A stretch of 18,508 nt of DNA from the NCBI GenBank assembly GCA_016303175.1, contig JAEDMF010000015.1:1-18508 (forward strand). The letters run 5' to 3'. Shown piece by piece: positions 1 to 6,272 of this stretch. The position numbers were made by a program, and so were the translations under genes. Every line of letters begins with the position of its first letter. Positions within the stretch are counted from its first letter, which is position 1. Source of the DNA: Bacteroidales bacterium (GTDB lineage Bacteria; Bacteroidota; Bacteroidia; Bacteroidales; UBA932). The notes under the pieces were generated by a model that saw nothing but the letters and a program-made list of their open reading frames with translations, was not told where the DNA came from and did no database searches.

Positions 1-1464
1 CTGTACAATGGCCAGATTGATGCACTGATTCCATTCACGTTCAAAGGCATGCTGTGGTATCAAGGTGAAATGAACAGAGGTTATCACGACCAATATGTAC
101 ATTTGCAGGAAGCCTATGTACGCACCATGCGCAAACTTTTCCGCAATCCCGATGCACCGTTCTACTTCGTGCAGATCGCTCCATTCAAATATAATGATCC
201 CGGTGACTTTATGAACGGGTATTTCAACGAGGCACAGCAAAAAACCCTGGCCATGATACCGGGAAGCGGTATGGTGGTAACTTGCGATATTGGAGAGAAA
301 GATACCATCCATCCCAGCCGTAAACGCGAAGTGGGCAAAAGGCTGGCCTATCAGGCCCTGAGTAAAACCTACGGCTTGGATTATGTGAATGTGGATGGTC
401 CCTGTTTTGATCATATGGAAATCAATGATACAGAAGCATTGCTGTATTTCAACTCCGACATCAAGAAAATCGCTCCGATGGAAACATCTCTATCCGGCTT
501 CCAGATAGCTGGCGAAGACCATGTATTCCATGATGCTGCTGCAACTGTTGTCAAATGGAGCAACAAGCTGCGCGTCTGGAGCGACAAAGTTCCCCATCCC
601 GTTGCCGTGCGTTACTGCTTCACCAACTGGTGTGAAGGTTCTCTCTACAATAACTATGGCTTCCCGGCAGCACCATTCCGTACGGACGACTGGCCGCTCG
701 AATGGACCAAGCCAGAGCAGAATACTGCGGTGAGCCTGTTCAGCAAGGCAGACAGTCTGCAGGTGAGAGAGTACTCTGCCAACGGGGCTGATCAGTACTT
801 CTCAGTCGGTCATCACGGGCCCGCAGTGGAGAACACGCGCATGGCCTGCCGTATATATTATAATGGTAGCGGTGCTATCGACGTTTATACGAAGTCAGGG
901 ACCAAGATGGAATTGTGCAAATACCTGTGGTACCCCAGCGAGGAGCAGCAGCTTCTTGAAGGAGCGGGATGTGATGAATATTTTGTAGGAAACACCGTCG
1001 GCTTGGGAGGAGTACGTCTTTGGGATGGAATGCAGGAACAGCGTTTCGATAGTGCAGAGAGAAGTACAGCACGCGTCGGTGAATATGAGGGTGGTGCATT
1101 TGCTGAACTATGCTACTACAACGTGAACTACAAAGGTAGCAAGGTGGACGTTTCGATACGCATTGACATGAGTAACGACAGTGCTATCGCCACGGTCACA
1201 GCTACCGAACTGAATGGGAAAGAAGTACAGTTCGTCACAGGAATCAATTACCATTCCGGAGCAAAAATAAAAACAGATGAGGAGCATGTCGAAGTATGTG
1301 GAACACACCCTGCGGGCGTAACCCAGCATCCCACTCCCATTGAAGCCGGAATATGGTTTGAGAAGGATTGCTACAGTTCAATCGAGCAACTCCCTGACCG
1401 AATACAATTGATTTCCAAGCCGTCCACAAGAATAAAAACCCGCATCATGGCTCAGAAAAAATAA
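1..1464 (+). CDS. Sialate O-acetylesterase-like (SASA) enzyme with C-terminal DUF4861-like domain, 5'-truncated
   Basis: Partial gene: the frame is open from base 1, so the ATG at 49 is internal and the true start lies left of the window. 487 residues are visible. Residues 17-25 (MLWYQGEMN) are the conserved SASA block around the second catalytic region, and DTIHP near residues 101-105 matches the catalytic Asp/His block of this SGNH-type esterase family. The nucleophile serine would lie upstream. The SASA part ends near residue 225. From about residue 240 to 480 the chain resembles DUF4861 (a VGNTVGLGGVRLWDG stretch near 325-339), a domain seen in polysaccharide-degrading loci. Known for the family: removal of O-acetyl groups from sialic acid or other acetylated sugars, usually in the periplasm or outside the cell. 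The signal peptide cannot be seen, and the exact substrate is unknown. It ends with tandem TAA TAA stops. Confidence 0.82.
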   Translation: MYNGQIDALIPFTFKGMLWYQGEMNRGYHDQYVHLQEAYVRTMRKLFRNPDAPFYFVQIAPFKYNDPGDFMNGYFNEAQQKTLAMIPGSGMVVTCDIGEKDTIHPSRKREVGKRLAYQALSKTYGLDYVNVDGPCFDHMEINDTEALLYFNSDIKKIAPMETSLSGFQIAGEDHVFHDAAATVVKWSNKLRVWSDKVPHPVAVRYCFTNWCEGSLYNNYGFPAAPFRTDDWPLEWTKPEQNTAVSLFSKADSLQVREYSANGADQYFSVGHHGPAVENTRMACRIYYNGSGAIDVYTKSGTKMELCKYLWYPSEEQQLLEGAGCDEYFVGNTVGLGGVRLWDGMQEQRFDSAERSTARVGEYEGGAFAELCYYNVNYKGSKVDVSIRIDMSNDSAIATVTATELNGKEVQFVTGINYHSGAKIKTDEEHVEVCGTHPAGVTQHPTPIEAGIWFEKDCYSSIEQLPDRIQLISKPSTRIKTRIMAQKK

Positions 1465-1485
1465 TAACGCTCGAGTCCTTCGGAA

Positions 1486-1512
1486 GCCGGCGGCGAACGG
1501 TGTGCCGCCGGC
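1486..1512 (+). repeat. GC-rich hairpin after the esterase gene
   Basis: Perfect 9-bp stem (gccggcggc / gccgccggc) with a 9-nt loop, 21 bases after the esterase stop codon. It could be a 3'-end stabiliser or a weak terminator. No T-run follows it (the next bases are ggagcagc), so a classical intrinsic terminator is not supported. Confidence 0.6.
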
Positions 1513-1514
1513 GG

Positions 1515-1536
1515 AGCAGCGTGGAGCAGCGTGGAG
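1515..1536 (+). repeat. Short tandem repeat, 10-bp unit
   Basis: Two exact copies of agcagcgtgg (1515-1524 and 1525-1534) plus two further bases. The second copy forms the outer arm of the large inverted repeat. No function can be assigned. Confidence 0.7.
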
Positions 1537-1743
1537 GGTGGGGATGTTAGAAAACAATGCGAGTGCATGGCGCAGGTAATGTAGCCCAAAGTGCGATTCG
1601 GAGCGTAAGCGAGCATGTCGATAAGGAGCGCAGCGACTGGCAATCGACCGAGCAGCTCCTAATCGTGCTTTGGGCAAAATTACAAGCCAGTGCGCTTTGC
1701 GCAGAACGATGCCGTTTGACAACGTCCCCGCCTCCTAAGCTGC
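1526..1743 (+). ncRNA. Candidate large structured element (multi-tier imperfect inverted repeat)
   Basis: Three nested helices can be written from the sequence. The outer helix is 1526-1548 with 1721-1743: 23 positions without gaps, giving 17 Watson-Crick pairs, 4 G-U pairs and 2 mismatches. The middle helix is 1576-1604 with 1655-1683: 26 of 29 positions pair, two of them G-U, and the core 1584-1598/1661-1675 is fully paired. The apical helix is 1617-1622 with 1643-1648 (gtcgat/atcgac). On the + strand six non-Watson-Crick positions are G-U and only one is A-C. On the - strand this would be reversed, so a rightward RNA folds better. It matches no RNA family I recognise. A decayed palindromic mobile element or intergenic repeat is an alternative explanation. 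Confidence 0.45.
1691..1703 (+). repeat. Small hairpin tgcgc-ttt-gcgca
   Basis: Perfect 5-bp stem with a 3-nt loop, lying in the internal loop between the outer and middle helices of the larger inverted repeat. It may be a side branch of that structure. Confidence 0.5.
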
Positions 1744-1804
1744 GAAATGCCCGGAAAGATTATTAATAGACGATGCTGCTTCCGCCAAAATGATTAGCTA
1801 ATTG

Positions 1805-1817
1805 TCACAAGTTGTGA
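1805..1817. promoter_or_regulatory. 13-bp palindrome, operator-like
   Basis: tcacaa-g-ttgtga is a perfect inverted repeat around a central base. It lies about 50 bp before the promoter-like site at 1869-1899, where a regulator could bind. No binding protein can be named and chance occurrence is possible. Confidence 0.3.
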
Positions 1818-1868
1818 AATTTCGCCCCTAAAAATGCAACATTCGCCCCACAGCCCCCAATAGAGCGC

Positions 1869-1899
1869 TTTCTAATTAAGATTCTTTGATTTACCTTTG
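1869..1899 (+). promoter_or_regulatory. Bacteroidota-type promoter-like site before a terminator
   Basis: tacctttg at 1892-1899 matches the -7 consensus TAnnTTTG. A TTTC at 1869-1872, 19 bp upstream, matches three of four bases of the -33 TTTG. A transcript starting near 1906 would run straight into the terminator at 1915-1947, giving an RNA of about 40 nt. The match is made by eye against a short consensus, so it may be fortuitous. Confidence 0.35.
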
Positions 1900-1914
1900 T
1901 GCTATGAGTTGGTT

Positions 1915-1947
1915 GGGCGCGTCCTTCGAGGGGGACGCGCCCGTTTT
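1915..1947 (+). terminator. Intrinsic terminator, + strand
   Basis: Perfect 10-bp stem (gggcgcgtcc at 1915-1924, ggacgcgccc at 1933-1942), an 8-nt loop, then gtttta. The T-run makes it a terminator for rightward transcripts and overlaps the stop codon of the opposing lytTR gene. Leftward RNA from lytTR would form the same stem but has no U-run after it, so any effect there would be weaker. Confidence 0.75.
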
Positions 1948-2815
1948 ATTTATTCACCACCTTATCAGGCATAATAAGGTCCACAATGGATGAATAATAA
2001 CTTTTCGAAACCGGAATTTCAACATCGGCGTTGCCGGAAGACAGAACAATGGTGGCGCGTCCGCGTTCGTGTCTGAGCAACTTGATATGATTGAGATTGA
2101 CCAGATATGACCTATGACACCTGACGATGGAAGTATTGGTGAAAGAACCCTCCACCTCGGATGTGCTGCAACGGAGCAGATACTCGGTCATCTTGCCTTC
2201 CACCATATAATGCAAGCAAACGTAGTTGTCCTGAGACTCCAGATAATAGATATCCTTCTGGGCAGCCGTAACCTTGAGCGAACCTGCGTGGTCGTAAAGA
2301 TTCACCATCTGTCCCTCGATGATTGAGGCCTCAGTGGCAAGAATCTCCTCCGCCTTTTTGCGGGACAGGTCCCGGTAATCCAAAGCCAAGGCTCTCTCGA
2401 AAGTAAGGAGAAAAGGTATGAAACGCACCAGGCCGACATAACCGTACGTGCGTATAAGTTCCTCCGAAAGGGTCAAATAACTGGGTCTCTGTCCAATGAT
2501 GTTCGTTTGAGCCATATATATGAAGGACACGGACAGAATGTCCACGAGAAACCAGATGACAAACACTATGCTGGTGAGTCTCAAGGAAAAGCGCTTCTGG
2601 GCATAATACATTAGGGTACGACTAAGAAAAAGGTAGCCGTAGGCAAGCAAGAAAAACACTACGGTCCAAGTGCCCTGCGAAAGGTTGTTGAAGCCGAACC
2701 AGAAGGGCGAGCCGAAGGGAGAATACAGAATCAGGAATATTATAGAAAAAACAGCTTCAAACAGCACGGAGAGCCATAGGAAGCTCTTTTTTGAGAATTG
2801 CGAGGGGACTTCCAT
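1946..2815 (-). CDS. Membrane-anchored LytTR family transcriptional regulator
   Basis: 289 residues. The N-terminal half has four hydrophobic segments (about 12-32, 50-67, 81-101, 120-142). A short, probably helical linker follows (about 145-180), then a C-terminal LytTR DNA-binding domain (about 183-283) with the typical YLESQDNYV (191-199) and RCHRSYLVN (232-240) motifs. No histidine kinase or receiver domain is present and no kinase gene is adjacent, so this is a one-component membrane-bound regulator whose signal is unknown. LytTR domains bind pairs of imperfect direct repeats. The gene is divergent from the aro operon with a gap of about 70 bp, so it could control that operon or itself; this is inference from position only. 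It starts at an ATG; the alternative downstream starts would cut into the first membrane segment. Confidence 0.88.
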   Translation of the reverse strand: MEVPSQFSKKSFLWLSVLFEAVFSIIFLILYSPFGSPFWFGFNNLSQGTWTVVFFLLAYGYLFLSRTLMYYAQKRFSLRLTSIVFVIWFLVDILSVSFIYMAQTNIIGQRPSYLTLSEELIRTYGYVGLVRFIPFLLTFERALALDYRDLSRKKAEEILATEASIIEGQMVNLYDHAGSLKVTAAQKDIYYLESQDNYVCLHYMVEGKMTEYLLRCSTSEVEGSFTNTSIVRCHRSYLVNLNHIKLLRHERGRATIVLSSGNADVEIPVSKSYYSSIVDLIMPDKVVNK

Positions 2816-2837
2816 AAATGAGTTGGTAATTGGTGTG

Positions 2838-2845
2838 CAAATATA
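2838..2845 (-). promoter_or_regulatory. Candidate -7 element for lytTR
   Basis: Read on the - strand this is tatatttg, an exact TAnnTTTG match 23 bp upstream of the lytTR ATG. No good TTTG -33 box lies at the expected distance, so support is partial. It lies 13 bp from the candidate pheA -7 element, so the two promoters overlap back to back. Confidence 0.4.
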
Positions 2846-2857
2846 ATCAATTTTATG

Positions 2858-2865
2858 TAATTTTG
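2858..2865 (+). promoter_or_regulatory. Candidate -7 element for the aro operon
   Basis: taattttg is an exact TAnnTTTG match 23 bp before the chosen pheA ATG. The nearest upstream TTG (2830-2832) is 25 bp away, slightly far for a -33 box; tgtg at 2834-2837 is a weak alternative. It overlaps the GTG at 2865, which argues against that GTG being the translation start. Confidence 0.45.
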
Positions 2866-2888
2866 TGGTTTATGATATCTGTAGCATT

Positions 2889-3977
2889 ATGAATGAACTG
2901 GAAGCGTCAAGATTGACAATTCAACAATGTGACAAGGAAATAGCAGAATTGTTCGAGAAGCGCATGGAGGCTGCCCGCGGAGTTCTGAACTACAAAATGC
3001 AGAATGGCCTGCCCATCTATGACCCCGAGCAGGAAGCGAGGGTAATCGAACATAGTTCAGTATATATCAAGGACCCGGTCATAAAGGAATACTACGTTCC
3101 TTTTCTGAAAAATGTGATGGACCTGTCAAAGGCCTACCAGACCAGACTGATGTCGGGTATGAAGGTAGCCTACAGTGGCATTCCCGGCGCATTTGCCCAC
3201 ATCGCAGGGCAAAAACTGTTCCAGAATGCCGAATTTATCCCCTGCCCCGACTTCGAAAGCGCATACCGTTGCTGTGAGAACGGAGAAGCCGACATCGTGG
3301 TGCTTCCCATAGAAAACAGTTACTCCGGAGATGTGGGCGGAGTAATGGATTTGGCATTTAACGGCAATCTGTACGTGAATATGATGATTGACCTGAATGT
3401 CACCCAAAACCTGATGGGAATCAAAGGCTCCAGTCAGGAGAGCATCAAGACAGTAGTGAGCCATCCCCAAGCTCTGGCCCAGTGCGCCCGTTTCATCAAG
3501 AGCCACGGTTACAAAACCATAGAATTCGAGAACACGGCCCGCGCGGCAAAATATGTGGCGGAGAGCAACGACAAGAGCATAGCCGCCATAGCCTCTGCGG
3601 AAACCGCCGCCGAATACGGGCTGGAACTGCTTGCTGAGCACATTAATGCCTCCACCAGCAACACCACGCGCTTTGCCGTCTTCTCCAAAGTGAAGAACTC
3701 CCCCAGCGGCAAGGAAAGCTACGACCGCAATTTCATACTTATGTTTATGGTCAAGAACGAGGCCGGAGCTCTGGCAAAAGCCCTCAACATCATAGGCTCG
3801 CACGGGTTCAATATGAGTAACCTGCATAGCCGCCCCACTAAAGGCACGATGTGGAGCTATTACTTCTACGCCGAACTGGAGGGAAACGTGAACAGCAGTG
3901 AAGGAGACGATCTGCTGCGCCAACTCGGTACAGTCTGTGAAAAAATCAAGATGGTGGGCAGTTACAAAAGAGTGTGA
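2889..3977 (+). CDS. pheA: Bifunctional chorismate mutase / prephenate dehydratase (P-protein)
   Basis: 362 residues from the ATG at 2889. The frame stays open to a GTG at 2865, but that lies in the promoter-like site. It converts chorismate to prephenate and then to phenylpyruvate, the branch leading to phenylalanine. Domains in order: AroQ-type chorismate mutase (about 1-85), prephenate dehydratase (about 92-265, with VAYSGIPGAFAHIAG, LPIENSYSG and the catalytic TTRF at 259-262), and a C-terminal ACT regulatory domain (about 281-360). In the ACT domain the phenylalanine-binding motifs described for E. coli PheA, GALV and ESRP, read GALA and HSRP here, so feedback inhibition may differ. It is first in the aro operon, 67 bp before aroB, and divergent from lytTR. 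Confidence 0.93.
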   Translation: MNELEASRLTIQQCDKEIAELFEKRMEAARGVLNYKMQNGLPIYDPEQEARVIEHSSVYIKDPVIKEYYVPFLKNVMDLSKAYQTRLMSGMKVAYSGIPGAFAHIAGQKLFQNAEFIPCPDFESAYRCCENGEADIVVLPIENSYSGDVGGVMDLAFNGNLYVNMMIDLNVTQNLMGIKGSSQESIKTVVSHPQALAQCARFIKSHGYKTIEFENTARAAKYVAESNDKSIAAIASAETAAEYGLELLAEHINASTSNTTRFAVFSKVKNSPSGKESYDRNFILMFMVKNEAGALAKALNIIGSHGFNMSNLHSRPTKGTMWSYYFYAELEGNVNSSEGDDLLRQLGTVCEKIKMVGSYKRV

Positions 3978-4044
3978 CGCCACCCTTCAATAAAGCATAA
4001 CACACGATAATACAAAAAGTTGTAATCTGAGAAACTGCAGCAGG

Positions 4045-5073
4045 ATGACAATAAACGTATCGACGCCAAAGGGAGCCTACGACATAGTGCTTGAAAGAGG
4101 AGCTCTGGACCATATCGGAGAATACCTGCCCACGGACAGGAAAATACTCGTGGTCAGCGACAGCGGCGTTCCCGAGATTTACACGCGGGCCGTATTGGAC
4201 CAATGCCCGCGCAGCAGTCTGTACGTTTTCCCCCAGGGAGAAGCCAGCAAGAACATCACTACTCTGCAAGGCATACTTGGTGCCCTGCTCAAGGCATCTT
4301 TCTCCCGTTCTGACGCAATTGTGGCAGTCGGAGGAGGAGTTGTCGGAGACATCGCCGGCTTTGCCGCAGCCTGCTATATGCGGGGCATAGACTTCTACAA
4401 TATTCCCACTACGGTGCTCGCCCAGGTGGACTCATCCATCGGAGGCAAGACAGCCATCGATTTTGAGGGAGTCAAAAACATCGTGGGCGCCTTCCACTAT
4501 CCGGCCAAGGTCATAATCGACCCCCGCTGTCTGGCAACCCTTAACACGAGACTCATAAACGAAGGTCTGGCCGAGGCAATAAAAATGGCGGCTACCTGCG
4601 ACGCGGGCTTGTTCAAATTCATCGAGGCCAGCACCGAACTTGACAGGGACATAGACGACATCATTGCCGGCGCCCTGAAAATCAAGAGCGAAGTGGTAAG
4701 GCAGGATCCTACGGAAAAGGGGTTGCGCAGGGTTTTGAACTTCGGGCACACCATAGGACACGCGATAGAATCCGCCTGGAATGGAGAAAAATACCACGGA
4801 GAGTGTGTAGCGGCCGGGATGGGCTATTTCTGCGGCGCTGAAGCCGGAAGGCGCATAAGGGCAGTGCTTGAGAAGTACTCCCTGCCTGTGGATGACCCCT
4901 TTGACGAAGACACTCTGATGGCCTATGTATGCCACGACAAGAAAAAGAAAGACGGGGGCATCTCCATCGTATATGTTCCTGAAATAGGCCGTTTCGAGCT
5001 GCAGAAACTCAGTTTCGACGACATACGCCGGCGCATAAGGGAACACAAAGCAACAGAAAGTGTAGAAGTGTGA
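4045..5073 (+). CDS. aroB: 3-dehydroquinate synthase
   Basis: 342 residues, usual length for the bacterial enzyme. It cyclises DAHP to 3-dehydroquinate, the second step of the shikimate pathway, in the cytoplasm, using NAD and a divalent metal. Visible motifs are GGGVVGDIAGFAA (96-108, nucleotide binding) and IPTTVLAQVDSSIGGK (120-135). The metal-ligand positions are Glu177 in GLAEAIK, His235 in NFGHTIGHAIE and His251 in YHGE. It follows pheA by 67 bp and is followed by aroC after only 4 bp, so it is co-transcribed. The start is the ATG after agcagg. The frame is intact. Confidence 0.95.
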   Translation: MTINVSTPKGAYDIVLERGALDHIGEYLPTDRKILVVSDSGVPEIYTRAVLDQCPRSSLYVFPQGEASKNITTLQGILGALLKASFSRSDAIVAVGGGVVGDIAGFAAACYMRGIDFYNIPTTVLAQVDSSIGGKTAIDFEGVKNIVGAFHYPAKVIIDPRCLATLNTRLINEGLAEAIKMAATCDAGLFKFIEASTELDRDIDDIIAGALKIKSEVVRQDPTEKGLRRVLNFGHTIGHAIESAWNGEKYHGECVAAGMGYFCGAEAGRRIRAVLEKYSLPVDDPFDEDTLMAYVCHDKKKKDGGISIVYVPEIGRFELQKLSFDDIRRRIREHKATESVEV

Positions 5074-5077
5074 AAGT

Positions 5078-6163
5078 ATGAAAAACAGCATAGGAAGCAG
5101 CGTGATTCTGACATTATTCGGGGAATCGCACGGAGAAGAAATCGGCGTGGTGCTCGACGGGATGGCGCCCGGCATAGAGGTAAACCTTGAAGCCATAGAG
5201 GAAGCCCTGTCAAAAAGGAGGCCCCAGGGTCCCACAGACACCGCAAGAAGGGAAGCTGACCATTTCCGCATTGTCAGCGGCGTGTTCAACGGGCACACCA
5301 CAGGCACTCCAATCTGCATACTCATTCCCAATGAGAACACACGTAGCCAGGATTATGAAAAAAGCGCAGGTCTCGCAAGGCCGGGACACGCAGACTACGC
5401 CGCGCACGTCAAATACGCAGGCTTTGAAGACTATCGGGGCGGAGGCCATTTCAGCGGACGCATTACGGCAGGCATAGTGGCGGCAGGAGCCATTGTCACC
5501 CAGGCTCTCAAAGCCAAGGGCATACGCATAGGCACCCACATTCTCAGCTGCGGCGACATCAGCGACAGGTCATTCGACAATTTCGAGGCTGACTTCAACG
5601 AACTGGAGAAGAAGGATTTTCCCGTGCTGGAACCTGTAGAGCAGCAGATGAAGGACTATATACTCTCGGCAAAGCACGAGCTTGACTCCGTAGGAGGACG
5701 CATCCAGACGGCCATTACAGGCCTGCCCGCGGGCGTGGGTGAACCCTGGTTCGACTCTCTCGAAGGAGTGTTGTCCAGAGCGGTTTTCGCAATAGGAGGC
5801 ATAAAGGGCATAGAATTCGGCGCGGGCTTCGCCTTTGCAGAAATGAAGGGCTCGCAGGCAAATGATTCCTTATACAATGAGAACGGCAGCATCAAGACCA
5901 GAACCAACAACAACGGAGGCATCAACGGCGGCATCAGCAACGGCATGCCCATAGTGTTCAACTGCGCCGTCAAGCCCACGCCCTCCATATCCCGCCCTCA
6001 GGACACTGTGGACCTCAGCACGGGGCAGGATGCGCGACTGAACCTCGTCGGCAGGCACGACCCCGCGATAATCAGGCGTATTTGCATAGTGATCAGCAGC
6101 ATCACAGCCCTTGTAATCTGCGACGAAATGGCCAAGAAGTTCGGGACGGACTGGCTCAGATAA
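5078..6163 (+). CDS. aroC: Chorismate synthase
   Basis: 361 residues. It eliminates phosphate from EPSP to give chorismate, using reduced FMN; the fold acts as a cytoplasmic tetramer. Signatures are GESHG (15-19), RPGHADY, the glycine-rich DYRGGGHFSGR block, GGISNGMPI and GRHDPAIIRR near the C-terminus. The start codon is 4 bp after the aroB stop, so translation is probably coupled. In pathway order the EPSP synthase (aroA) should act just before it, but no aroA gene is in the window. After it come 109 bp without a gene, containing a tandem repeat. Confidence 0.95.
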   Translation: MKNSIGSSVILTLFGESHGEEIGVVLDGMAPGIEVNLEAIEEALSKRRPQGPTDTARREADHFRIVSGVFNGHTTGTPICILIPNENTRSQDYEKSAGLARPGHADYAAHVKYAGFEDYRGGGHFSGRITAGIVAAGAIVTQALKAKGIRIGTHILSCGDISDRSFDNFEADFNELEKKDFPVLEPVEQQMKDYILSAKHELDSVGGRIQTAITGLPAGVGEPWFDSLEGVLSRAVFAIGGIKGIEFGAGFAFAEMKGSQANDSLYNENGSIKTRTNNNGGINGGISNGMPIVFNCAVKPTPSISRPQDTVDLSTGQDARLNLVGRHDPAIIRRICIVISSITALVICDEMAKKFGTDWLR

Positions 6164-6190
6164 ACCGACTCAGAAAGACACACAGAACCG

Positions 6191-6258
6191 GCGGAAGAGC
6201 AGAACCCGCGGAAAACCAAAATCAGCGGAAGAGCAGAACCCGCGGAAGACCAGCAAAA
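6191..6258 (+). repeat. Four tandem 17-bp units between aroC and aroEK
   Basis: Units start at 6191, 6208, 6225 and 6242, each opening with gcggaa. The first and third are identical (gcggaagagcagaaccc). The second and fourth are diverged versions (gcggaaaaccaaaatca, gcggaagaccagcaaaa). A 23-bp exact repeat with a 34-bp period results (6191-6213 and 6225-6247). The array fills most of the 109-bp spacer and ends 14 bp before the aroEK start. Copy number could change by slippage. The 17-bp period is not a multiple of three and there is no in-frame start, so it is unlikely to be coding. Confidence 0.8.
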
Positions 6259-6272
6259 TAAAAGAACGGATT

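Larger units (their letters stand above)
1465..1945. other. Non-coding intergenic region rich in inverted repeats
   Basis: About 480 bp lie between the esterase stop and the lytTR stop with no convincing gene; the short open frames here match no recognisable family. The region holds a 9-bp GC hairpin, a 10-bp tandem repeat, a multi-tier inverted repeat of about 220 bp, a 13-bp palindrome, a promoter-like site and an intrinsic terminator. Each is listed separately. Confidence 0.8.

Noticed and set aside
1584..1675. Possible integron attC site
   Set aside because: The imperfect palindrome has a suitable size, but I see no GTTRRRY/RYYYAAC core sites and no cassette array or integrase nearby.
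1557..1766. 69-codon + strand open frame in the first intergenic region
   Set aside because: It runs through the arms of the inverted repeat and shows no recognisable protein feature; the structure explains the region better.
2865..2888. Upstream GTG start for pheA adding eight residues
   Set aside because: The GTG is the last base triplet edge of a TAnnTTTG promoter element, so it would not be in the mRNA; the ATG at 2889 fits the start of the chorismate mutase domain.
4432..5340. 302-codon - strand open frame across aroB and aroC
   Set aside because: It spans the boundary of two well-supported genes and has no recognisable domain; a shadow frame.
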